Assembly: GCA_046719185.1 (NCBI GenBank) | Contig: JBDNDK010000007.1 | Location: forward strand, 1-29,589 | Origin: JBDNDK01 sp046719185 | GTDB lineage: Bacteria; Armatimonadota; UBA5829 | Length of the DNA stretch: 29,589 nt | Direction of reading: 5' to 3' | Part shown: positions 5,916 to 12,990 of the stretch, piece after piece | Position numbering within the stretch: the stretch's first letter is position 1 | Layout: each line of letters starts with the position of its first letter | Translations under genes and position numbers: made by a program | The notes under the pieces: model-generated | Databases searched by the model: none | Told to the model about the DNA's origin: nothing | The model's input: only the letters and a program-made list of their open reading frames with translations

Positions 5916-8467
5916 ATCAATCATTTGATGAAAAATTAAAAATCATCAAAGAACAAGGATTGAACTCTCTTTTGTGTACAATGCCTCTATATATAAACCC
6001 TGATGATAATATTATATATGAATGGAAATCATCATTTGAAAAACTTATAGCATGTCTTGAAAAACATAATTCTAAACTCTATTTGAAATCAGTTATCCCA
6101 ACAAGCCCAGATCAAAAGCCACCAGTAAATGTAACAAAAGATATATCATATTTTCTTGCAGATAAGTCTGATTATATACATGCACATCTAATAAAAATAA
6201 TCCAAAGACCAAATTGGATAATAAATGAATATGGAGTACCAAATCCTGATGTTCTACAGCAAGTGTGCAGCCAATTTGAAAAATTGCATGGTTATTCTTT
6301 ACTTGAAAAAGTGAATTCATTAACTTCAGACTTCAGCACTAGTTCAATGATGACAAGAATACATTTCTATAAAACAATCTGTTCAATAGGTGCCTCAATA
6401 GTTGAACAATGTCTTGAATACATTCTTGAAAAAGAAAATAGTATAGTTTATATTGGCTCCGGATCTGGACTCTATTTGCCTTTCAAAAAGCAAACTATAA
6501 AAAATGAAAGCATTGATTATTATAATGTTCTAAAAGGCAATTCAACTATTTCACATTGCTCAGATACAAATACAGCAATAAAAGCAAGGTCTGTGCCTGT
6601 GATCTGTGATTTCCTTACTGAGACATCTGCTCCTGAAAAAGACTGTATATATGAACTGGATTCAAATGATATATTTTGCCCTTCGTTAAATTCATTAAAG
6701 CAAAAACTAGATAATCTTGTATGCACTTATTCTGATATAAACTTTATTGTTAACCCTTGCCCTGATTATTATATATTTTCAAGTAATCTAAATGATGATA
6801 AATTCTACAGCTACTGTAAACAATTTATAGAATATGGCAAAAATCTTGGCAAAGCCATAGGTTTTGGAAATAGTGATACTCAAATAGCACTGTTATCTCC
6901 CATTTCCTCTCTGTCTGCAGAACAAACTCTCAGTGAAAAAAATCCTGTAGCAGAGTTGATATTTGAATATTTTGAACTCTACAAAGAGTATCTTTTAAAG
7001 GAACATCTCTCCTATAAAATAATAAGTGAAGATGCACTGGCATCATCTTTCTGTATTGATCAAAGGCTTAATATAAAAGGTAATTGGTTTGAAGTTGTTT
7101 TACTGCCACCAATAACAGCTATGTCTATAACTGCTGCTGAAAAAATATTTGATTTTGTAGAGGATGGTGGGTCTGTGATTGCAACTAATCTACTGCCTGT
7201 AATTGATACTGAAAAAGAATCAAATAAGCAAATTCAAGATTTATTCTCAAAGATATTCCTAAAAGACCCTCTAACATTAAGGGAAAAAGTTATAATCTCT
7301 TCAAAATATAATCAAACTCTACTTGCTAATGGATTAAATGGTGCATTTTTTCTTGAATCACCATCTCCAGAAGCTATGGTACCTTTAATCAGAACAATGA
7401 TATCCAAAGTTGCAAAACCAAATGTGTCAGTAAGACATAATGGGAAGCAGTGTATTGATATAAAATTTACTCATAGATTTGATGATAATGAAGATTTTTA
7501 TTTTTTCACAAACCAATCTCAAACACCCAAGCAGGTGCAAATATCCTTAAGATGTGCAAAAGCACCACATTTGCTCAACCTTGAAAATGGAACTATAACA
7601 GCACTGCCTAACTGTACACAAAAAAGTAATAGAACTATTCTACTTCATAGATTTGAAAGTATGAGCTCTCTTGCAATAGCTTTTAGTGATGAACCATCAT
7701 TTGCTGTTAATCCTCATCTTTGTAATGAAGGTTATGAAATAAAACTGGCTGATGACTGGAAATTTAGAATATTTAATATGAACTCATATCTCTTAGTTGA
7801 TTGGAATCATATAAAAAATAATAATGATAACTACTATGAAAAAGAGATAGAGATAGAATGTGATTATAATTCATTAGAACTCAAATGGTATAAACTTGAT
7901 AGTGAAAAATTAGAAAATTCTCAAATTAGTATAAATGATGATTTCAAGCATAACATAAATCTATCAAAATCCGGTAAAATCAGTATAGGAAAATATCTTA
8001 GGACAGGAAAAAATGTAATCAGATTAACTATTTATGATAAAAATTCTGATTCAAAGTTTTTAGAGGATAATCTCAGAATTTGGCTTTCTGGATTCTTTTC
8101 TTTGCACAAAAACAAAAAACTAATCCCAACTATTGAAAATGTGAAAGCAAATGATTGGGGAGAACAAGGATATCCATATTTCAGAGGCACTGCCTCTTAT
8201 TCTCAAGAAATTGATATACCCTCAGATTTGAATGATGAACAAATAACTCTGAGAATAGACAAGGCAGATGGAATGATGGATGTTTATGTAAATAATATAT
8301 TCACAGCTACCAGATACTGGTCACCATATATATGTAATATCACAAATATGCTTATTGCTGGTAGAAATAAAATTGAGCTCAGATTTACAAATGGCCCAGC
8401 TGATGCTGTATGTTCCGGCAGAGTAAAAGCTGGGCTGCTATCAAAACCGGTGTTGATATTATGCTGA
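5837..8467 (+). CDS. Divergent GH106-like glycoside hydrolase homologue
   Basis: The 876-residue protein has no signal peptide. Its layout follows the large alpha-L-rhamnosidase/GH106-like group. A degraded barrel start (SISLTADNLNQSFDEKLK..., IIKEQGLNSLLCTMPLY) is followed by NEYGVPNPDVLQQ, QFEKLHGYSLLEKV and MMTRIHFYKTIC, matching the usual DEP...F-KRYGYDL...RVRYDYY pattern. Next comes the Rossmann-like part with EDALASSFCIDQRLNIKGNW, FEVVLLPPITAMS and VEDGGSVIATNLLP (about residues 405-455). Last are two beta-sandwich domains, the C-terminal one (about 770-876, WGEQGYPYFRGTASYSQEI to NKIELRFTNGP) of GH2 sugar-binding type. Conserved WND and YDE motifs of the barrel are not recognisable and only one candidate catalytic Glu (in INEYGV) is seen, so activity is doubtful. 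Cytoplasmic unless the start is wrong; the 3' end overlaps the convergent gene by 9 bp. Confidence 0.5.
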   Translation: MLKFIQKKHTSRFIPVSSISLTADNLNQSFDEKLKIIKEQGLNSLLCTMPLYINPDDNIIYEWKSSFEKLIACLEKHNSKLYLKSVIPTSPDQKPPVNVTKDISYFLADKSDYIHAHLIKIIQRPNWIINEYGVPNPDVLQQVCSQFEKLHGYSLLEKVNSLTSDFSTSSMMTRIHFYKTICSIGASIVEQCLEYILEKENSIVYIGSGSGLYLPFKKQTIKNESIDYYNVLKGNSTISHCSDTNTAIKARSVPVICDFLTETSAPEKDCIYELDSNDIFCPSLNSLKQKLDNLVCTYSDINFIVNPCPDYYIFSSNLNDDKFYSYCKQFIEYGKNLGKAIGFGNSDTQIALLSPISSLSAEQTLSEKNPVAELIFEYFELYKEYLLKEHLSYKIISEDALASSFCIDQRLNIKGNWFEVVLLPPITAMSITAAEKIFDFVEDGGSVIATNLLPVIDTEKESNKQIQDLFSKIFLKDPLTLREKVIISSKYNQTLLANGLNGAFFLESPSPEAMVPLIRTMISKVAKPNVSVRHNGKQCIDIKFTHRFDDNEDFYFFTNQSQTPKQVQISLRCAKAPHLLNLENGTITALPNCTQKSNRTILLHRFESMSSLAIAFSDEPSFAVNPHLCNEGYEIKLADDWKFRIFNMNSYLLVDWNHIKNNNDNYYEKEIEIECDYNSLELKWYKLDSEKLENSQISINDDFKHNINLSKSGKISIGKYLRTGKNVIRLTIYDKNSDSKFLEDNLRIWLSGFFSLHKNKKLIPTIENVKANDWGEQGYPYFRGTASYSQEIDIPSDLNDEQITLRIDKADGMMDVYVNNIFTATRYWSPYICNITNMLIAGRNKIELRFTNGPADAVCSGRVKAGLLSKPVLILC

Positions 8468-9259
8468 TTTTCTTGTTTGAAACTGAAGATTTTGAAGACT
8501 TGAGAGCAGTTCAAGCTCTCCATTTGTCATCATACTCTGTTGTGGCTGTTCAATCTCCCCATGTTTCATTTCAGCTTGAGGTAAAACTGCCTCTTCAACT
8601 GCTTCAGAAACAATTTGCTTCTGAGAAGATGAGAAGAAAATTGGACTATCTTCCATATTCTCTTTCATCACAACAGCAGGCTCAAACTTCTTCGGTGATA
8701 TATCAGAAGATTCCATAGCAACCGCAGGCACAAATTTTTTGCTTTTTTCTTTATTCTCTGAAGCATTTGATTTTGGACAATAAATAAAATTGTCTTCCTC
8801 ATCAGCATCAAGAATTATATCTTTGTCTAAATAATTACAATTAACCTCATCCACTATTTCAGATGAGTTAATATCCAAGTCAAACTTTGCCTCAGAGTTT
8901 TGTGTGTTATTATTATAATTATCTGAAATTTTATCATTATTCTCATATAAAGATGAATTGAGAATACATTCGTCCGGAAGTCTTTTTTCAAGTTTATCAA
9001 TTAGACCTGAAAGCTCATTCATTCTAATTTCAGCTTCCTTACACACCATTCGAACCTTTTCCACACACTCATCACTTGTTTTTCTCAAGTCTGTCATAAG
9101 TCTAGCAGCACTCTCTTCCAATGCTTTAAGATCATATGGTGTCAGCTGATTTATCTGCTGTGATTTTATCTTTGGTGCAGAAAAAAATATTGCTTTAAAC
9201 ATCCAAAAGATGCCATACAACAATCCAGCTAAAATTATTAGAGCTATAAAAATTTCCAT
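8459..9259 (-). CDS. Membrane-anchored coiled-coil protein at end of flagellar cluster, unknown function
   Basis: I do not recognise this 266-residue protein by sequence. It starts with one strong transmembrane helix (MEIFIALIILAGLLYGIFWMF, then KAIFF). A charged helical region follows (about 36-98, LKALEESAARLMTDLRKTSDE... and ELSGLIDKLEKRL), probably coiled coil. Then comes a long acidic, low-complexity tail (about 99-266) with two similar short units, KKFVPAVAME and KKFEPAVVMKE, 10-15 residues apart. The architecture and position after fliA resemble the DUF6115-type proteins in clostridial flagellar operons, but sequence support is lacking. It starts 5 bp after the 85-residue gene and probably shares its sigma-28-like promoter, suggesting a late motility role. 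The C-terminal codons overlap the convergent gene. N-in/C-out orientation cannot be fixed from sequence. Confidence 0.55.
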   Translation of the reverse strand: MEIFIALIILAGLLYGIFWMFKAIFFSAPKIKSQQINQLTPYDLKALEESAARLMTDLRKTSDECVEKVRMVCKEAEIRMNELSGLIDKLEKRLPDECILNSSLYENNDKISDNYNNNTQNSEAKFDLDINSSEIVDEVNCNYLDKDIILDADEEDNFIYCPKSNASENKEKSKKFVPAVAMESSDISPKKFEPAVVMKENMEDSPIFFSSSQKQIVSEAVEEAVLPQAEMKHGEIEQPQQSMMTNGELELLSSLQNLQFQTRKSA

Positions 9260-9264
9260 ATTGT

Positions 9265-9522
9265 TTATACCACCACATCAAGAACAGGTCTATCATCATC
9301 AGGATAAATATCTTGATCATGTTTTTCCTGTTCGGATTGTCTCTCTGAGTTTCTTCTCTTAAATTCTTTTTCTCTTTTAATTTTTAGTTGTCTCATTCTT
9401 TCAGATTCTGCAGTTTTTTCTTGTGATCTTAATTTAGCAGACTCTTCAGCTTTTTGATCTTGTCTAATCTCATGTATTCTTTGAGATGCAGTAGTCGAAA
9501 GGTTTGCAGGGTCAGTTAACAT
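9265..9522 (-). CDS. Small charged helical protein, first gene behind the sigma-28-like promoter
   Basis: This 85-residue protein is unrecognised. The ATG has an excellent SD (GAGGAGG, 8 nt upstream). Residues about 10-72 are almost entirely charged or polar (RIHEIRQDQKAEESAKLRS..., KREKEFKRRNSERQSEQEK) and predict one long soluble helix or coiled coil. The tail is acidic, then hydrophobic (YPDDDRPVLDVVV). There are no cysteines and no membrane segment. It lies 5 bp before the membrane coiled-coil gene, so the two are likely co-translated and may interact. The conserved-looking tail PVLDVVV resembles the C-terminus of short proteins near fliA and DUF342 genes in other flagellar operons; this is an impression only. 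It would be a late motility gene if the promoter is real. Confidence 0.6.
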   Translation of the reverse strand: MLTDPANLSTTASQRIHEIRQDQKAEESAKLRSQEKTAESERMRQLKIKREKEFKRRNSERQSEQEKHDQDIYPDDDRPVLDVVV

Positions 9523-9564
9523 TTTATAGACCTCCTCTCAACAGCCCTATGAGCATAAGTTTTA

Positions 9565-9582
9565 ATAATATATCTATATTAT
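9565..9582. repeat. AT-only palindrome at the probable transcription start
   Basis: ATAATATA (9565-9572) and TATATTAT (9575-9582) are perfect 8-bp inverted repeats with a 2-nt loop. They overlap the end of the sigma-28-like -10 box and the expected +1 region. This may be an operator or a 5' UTR hairpin, or simply AT-rich sequence. Confidence 0.3.
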
Positions 9583-9606
9583 CGGTTATTCCATTAAAAA
9601 ACTTTG
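9579..9606 (-). promoter_or_regulatory. Probable sigma-28 (FliA) promoter
   Basis: On the minus strand CAAA (9606-9603) is followed after 16 bp by ACCGATAA (9586-9579). Consensus is TAAA-N15-GCCGATAA, so the -10 matches 7 of 8 and the -35 matches 3 of 4 with one extra spacer base. It lies in the 129-bp gap after fliA and about 57 bp upstream of the 85-residue gene start. It is the only such pair I found in a gap. Confidence 0.6.
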
Positions 9607-9651
9607 TTAGGCATTTGCATCTTAATTTTATGAGACAAACAAGTATTATTC

Positions 9652-10413
9652 TTAGGCTGCAATGGATGATATACCAGATGAAATTCTGGATAGTTTTGCA
9701 GAAAGTCTGAGTACTGCTTTTGTATGTATCTGGCAAACTCTTGCTTCTGTAACTCCAAGCACTGCAGCGATTTCTTTTTGTGTTAGATTTTCATAATAAT
9801 ATAATGATATTACAGTTTTTTCTTTTTCTGAAAGTTCATTAATACATTCTGCAAGCATTCTTTTTTGCTCTGATCTTTCGGCACAAGAAGCAGGGTCATC
9901 AAACTCTGATGTGGATGCCACACTAAGCTCCCCACCACTTGCAATCATTTCATCAAGAGATAGAATTGCAGAATATCCAATATTTGAAAGCATTTTATCT
10001 AGTTCTCTTAAAGATATGCCCAAATATTCTGCCACTTCTGAGTCTTTTGGAGCTCTTTTATGCACCATCTCAAGTCTTGCATAAGCCTCTTTAAGCTGGG
10101 TTTCTTGTTTTCTAACAGATCTAGGTATCCAATCAAGACTTCTAATTACATCTATCACTTCACCTCTAACTCTGCAAAGTGCATAAGTCTCAAATTTCAC
10201 ATTCCTAGATGGATCAAATTTTTCAATAGCATCTATTAACCCAACAATTGCATGACCTACAAGATCCTCATATCCAAGCGGTCCCGATGGTGAAAGATTT
10301 AATCTATCAACAGCATATTTTGCAAGATATGCATATTCACAGATCAATTTTTCCCTAGCAGACTCATCTTTTTTAATTTTATAGTCACGCCACAGCTTGT
10401 CGCGTAGATCCAT
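9652..10413 (-). CDS. fliA: RNA polymerase sigma factor FliA (sigma-28)
   Basis: The 253-residue protein has the FliA/WhiG plan. Region 2 is YEDLVGHAIVGLIDAIEKFD and then VKFETYALCRVRGEVID with IRSLDWIPRSVR (about 47-100). Region 3 follows (RAPKDSEVAEYLGISLREL). Region 4 is LSEKEKTVISLYYYENLTQK with the helix-turn-helix EIAAVLGVTEARVCQIHTKA (about 196-238). The DWIPRSVR motif is diagnostic for the flagellar/sporulation sigma-28 class. It directs late genes such as flagellin, chemotaxis and stator accessory genes, and is normally held by FlgM, which I do not see here. AAGGG precedes ATG 10413 by 9 nt. It is 6 bp after the small membrane protein gene, at the end of the core cluster, and is followed by a 129-bp gap holding a probable FliA-type promoter. 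Confidence 0.93.
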   Translation of the reverse strand: MDLRDKLWRDYKIKKDESAREKLICEYAYLAKYAVDRLNLSPSGPLGYEDLVGHAIVGLIDAIEKFDPSRNVKFETYALCRVRGEVIDVIRSLDWIPRSVRKQETQLKEAYARLEMVHKRAPKDSEVAEYLGISLRELDKMLSNIGYSAILSLDEMIASGGELSVASTSEFDDPASCAERSEQKRMLAECINELSEKEKTVISLYYYENLTQKEIAAVLGVTEARVCQIHTKAVLRLSAKLSRISSGISSIAA

Positions 10414-10419
10414 AGCCTA

Positions 10420-10749
10420 TTACCCTTTCTCGCTTTCAACTGGGACTTGCATCTCAGATGGTTCATAAGTATCTACATCATCTCTTACTAATGGCTGTTC
10501 TACAGTCTCAGTCTCCGGTGGATTGTTCTCTAACTTAGTTTCATTTTTTTCCATCAAAGCAAAGAATATTGAACCAACAAATCCTAAAATCAATGTGGAT
10601 ATAATGTAAGAAGCAATAGCTTTTACCACCACAATCAGCAATTCTTCACCTGTCAATAAACAGAATATGCCAACAAGCAAAAATGTTGCCATTGAAAGCA
10701 AATATTTGATTAAAGCCCATATCTTAGTGTGCATTAACAACCTGTTCAT
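10420..10749 (-). CDS. Small two-helix membrane protein between flhG and fliA
   Basis: This 109-residue protein is unrecognised. Two hydrophobic segments, YLLSMATFLLVGIFCLL (about 16-32) and IVVVKAIASYIISTLILGFV (about 39-58, then GSIFFALME), predict a hairpin in the inner membrane. The tail is acidic and proline-rich (ENNPPETETVEQPLVRDDVD..., residues 70-109), probably cytoplasmic. It overlaps the end of flhG by 26 bp from ATG 10749; the in-frame ATG at 10734 has an AGG 7 nt upstream and may be the true start (11-bp overlap). A small membrane protein in this slot is common in spirochete and clostridial flagellar operons but is not conserved in sequence. Being translationally coupled to flhG, it may help anchor or modulate FlhF/FlhG or FliA. 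Function not known. Confidence 0.6.
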   Translation of the reverse strand: MNRLLMHTKIWALIKYLLSMATFLLVGIFCLLTGEELLIVVVKAIASYIISTLILGFVGSIFFALMEKNETKLENNPPETETVEQPLVRDDVDTYEPSEMQVPVESEKG

Positions 10750-11584
10750 TTTGCATATTTGCTAAATTAAGTCTTAATTCAATATTGGAAGCTAAATTAT
10801 TTATCCACACATTTCCGGACAATTGCTTTATATTATCTTTAATCAATGTATCAAAATTTCTGTTTTGTTTAGATGTATTTATCTCAAATATATATTCATA
10901 GCTATTAAATGACATATTTAGGAATTTGCGGCAAATATCATCAAGCCTCTTAATAATTCCTTCTGCCTGACTAATTGAGATGCATTTGTTTGCAACCAAG
11001 CATATTTTAGCATCAGAAAAATTATTGAAAATCATCTTCAAAGCAGCATAAGAATCAGTAACAGAAGATGCTTCTGGAGTGGTAACTAATATCAATTCAT
11101 CAGCAACACCCAAAAGAGGCATTAAAGATTCAGACATCAAAGAAGGAGTGTCAATAATAATAATGTCTCCAGCCTGAGAGCTGTTGATTGCTTCATCTAT
11201 AATATTTAATGCAATAGAATAATCTACTCCAGATTTTTGATTTATCATATTATTTGCATTAAGAATATGCATTTTATCGGATATCTTTTGCCATACTTGA
11301 TTACTCTTCATTTTTTTATTTAAAATATTTTTAAAAGAAGGACCCAAACTAACACCCAGAAGATCATGAGCATTATCCTTATCATTTCCGGCATCAATAA
11401 ATCTAATTGATTTTCCCTCATCTAAGAGTGTATTAGCAAGATTAACTGCAACATAGCTTTTTCCAACCTTGTCATGTCCACTAGTAACAGCTATAATTTT
11501 CACATCAGCTTCTACAGCGGCAGTCTTCCGAATGGTGACCCTTTCTTCCGCAAGCTTTCTTAAAGCGGTAGCTTGGTCAATCAT
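10724..11584 (-). CDS. flhG: FlhG, MinD-like regulator of flagellar number, with altered P-loop
   Basis: I start at ATG 11584, which overlaps the flhF stop as ATGA and follows GGGGG; the frame is open further up but only through flhF sequence. The product is 286 residues. The N-terminus MIDQATALRKLAEER carries the DQAxxLR motif by which FlhG stimulates FlhF GTPase. Switch and later parts, IIIDTPSLMSESL, LILVTTPEASSVTDSYAALK and CLVANKC, fit FlhG/YlxH. The nucleotide loop is unusual: residues 35-43 read SGHDKVGKS where the family has SGKGGVGKT. The P-loop lysine before Ser is kept, but the signature Lys and both following Gly residues are lost. That lysine normally reaches across the ATP dimer, so ATP-driven dimerisation or hydrolysis may be changed. 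It acts at the inner membrane near the flagellar base with FlhF. Confidence 0.88.
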   Translation of the reverse strand: MIDQATALRKLAEERVTIRKTAAVEADVKIIAVTSGHDKVGKSYVAVNLANTLLDEGKSIRFIDAGNDKDNAHDLLGVSLGPSFKNILNKKMKSNQVWQKISDKMHILNANNMINQKSGVDYSIALNIIDEAINSSQAGDIIIIDTPSLMSESLMPLLGVADELILVTTPEASSVTDSYAALKMIFNNFSDAKICLVANKCISISQAEGIIKRLDDICRKFLNMSFNSYEYIFEINTSKQNRNFDTLIKDNIKQLSGNVWINNLASNIELRLNLANMQNEQVVNAH

Positions 11585-12990
11585 ACTTGTACCCCCGTAA
11601 ACCATCTTGCCATTCTTGAGGCATCTGCAAATTCGATATCCTGAGGAACATTTTGTCCTGCAGTCAGACAAGAAACAGCAGTGCCAGTCTTGAATGGCAA
11701 ATTAATAATGCATCCTCTCTTTATAGATTCATCAAGCTTTGTGATTGCAAGTCTGTTTGGAGAGAATATAGAAAATTTTTCTAATACTTCTGATTGGATT
11801 TCATCACTATGTGATGCGGCCACCACTAAATGTGTATGTGTAGGCTGTGCAGCTTGAACAAATGTAAGAAGCTCTCTTAGCTGTTCTTCACTTCTTTGGC
11901 TTCTGCCAACAGTATCTACTAATACAACATTCTTATCTCTGTGTTTCTCTACACCAGCTCTTACTTCATCTGGTGATAATCCCACTTCAAGAGGTACGCC
12001 CATAATTTTTGCATAGGTTCTAAGCTGTTCAACAGCACCAATTCTATATGTATCTGCAGTTACTAAAGCAACAGATCTGCCATATTCTAATACATATCTA
12101 GCTGCCATTTTTGCAAGAGTAGTTGTTTTGCCAACACCTGTAGGACCAACAACAACATGAACTTCATGACTATTAAATGTTGGCACTGCTGCAAAACTCT
12201 GCAATTTGCCTGTTAATGCACATGCAAGAGCTTCTGGATCTTCTATGCACATTACATCTTCCAGCATATTCTTTGCAATCTCTTCATCTACACCCAATTT
12301 TATAAGTAGTGGAATATGTTCACATGCTTTTTTGTTTTCTATCTGGGTTTCAGCAATCTGTTTAATGATAGCTCCCATTTGCTCAATCTCTGCTTTTAGC
12401 TGTTTAATATCATTATCTTGAGAGCTTAATATTTCTTTTGCTTTACCAATCACTTGAGCAGATAGAGGTTCCTGTGATGATGCAGAATTAATTTCTTGCA
12501 CTCTTTGCTGAACAGCTGTTTGATTGTTTTCTAAAACAGCTGATACATTTTGACCTCTTGATGCATTTCCATAAACTTTTGTGAATAATCCTTGCCCAAC
12601 TCTTTCAGAAGGATCTGGAAGAGTCTGCGGTTGTCTAGCCATAACCACACTTTGAGGTTCAGGCATTCTTGCAGGCTGCTGTGGCTCTGCATTATATCCC
12701 ATTACTTTAGGTTGATTAAAAACAGGCTGTATCTGTTGATGGACAGGTTGAGGTTGTGCATATCTTGCAGTGTTTGTATAGACCACATCATGCACTGCAG
12801 CTGATGGCTGTCTCACTGCTGGAGCAACATCATCAACAGCTGCCATTAGCTCAACTCTGCCTGCTTGCCCTATTGAGCCATCACCCTTGATATATCGGGT
12901 ATTTAGAACTACAGCATTTTCTCCTAGTTCCTGTTTGACTCTGGCAAGTGCTTCCTGCATTGTTGCTGCTTCAAATGTTTTAATTCTCAT
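11581..12990 (-). CDS. flhF: FlhF, SRP-type GTPase for flagellar placement
   Basis: The 469-residue protein starts with the FlhF B-domain signature MRIKTFEAATMQEALARVK (1-19) and LGENAVVLNTRYIK. A Gln/Pro-rich low-complexity linker (about 55-175) follows. Then comes the N-domain helical part and the SRP GTPase G domain: P-loop GPTGVGKTTTLAKMA (282-296), TADTYRIGAVEQLRTYA (311-327), G3 DTVGRSQ (359-365, usually DTAGRSQ) and G4 TKLD (417-420). FlhF recruits the first MS-ring/export components to the membrane and sets flagellar site and number, with FlhG as its activator. The start overlaps the flhA stop by 11 bp and the end overlaps flhG by 4 bp, so the three are coupled. The linker is longer than in Bacillus FlhF, whose total length is nearer 370. 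Confidence 0.95.
   Translation of the reverse strand: MRIKTFEAATMQEALARVKQELGENAVVLNTRYIKGDGSIGQAGRVELMAAVDDVAPAVRQPSAAVHDVVYTNTARYAQPQPVHQQIQPVFNQPKVMGYNAEPQQPARMPEPQSVVMARQPQTLPDPSERVGQGLFTKVYGNASRGQNVSAVLENNQTAVQQRVQEINSASSQEPLSAQVIGKAKEILSSQDNDIKQLKAEIEQMGAIIKQIAETQIENKKACEHIPLLIKLGVDEEIAKNMLEDVMCIEDPEALACALTGKLQSFAAVPTFNSHEVHVVVGPTGVGKTTTLAKMAARYVLEYGRSVALVTADTYRIGAVEQLRTYAKIMGVPLEVGLSPDEVRAGVEKHRDKNVVLVDTVGRSQRSEEQLRELLTFVQAAQPTHTHLVVAASHSDEIQSEVLEKFSIFSPNRLAITKLDESIKRGCIINLPFKTGTAVSCLTAGQNVPQDIEFADASRMARWFTGVQV

Noticed and set aside
8502..8520. Inverted repeat GAGAGC/GCTCTC near the convergent gene ends as a terminator
   Set aside because: Stem of 6 bp with no T-run on either strand, and it is within coding sequence.
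8410..8718. Plus-strand open frame of 102 codons across the convergent overlap
   Set aside because: It is the antisense of the membrane coiled-coil gene, has no SD and looks like no protein.
11585..11671. Upstream extension of flhG
   Set aside because: Those codons lie wholly within flhF and encode Cys-rich sequence unlike FlhG; ATG 11584 with ATGA coupling fits the family start.
12592..12804. Plus-strand open frames within flhF, flhA, motA, motB and fliL
   Set aside because: They mirror confident genes on the minus strand and have Ser/Leu-rich shadow composition.
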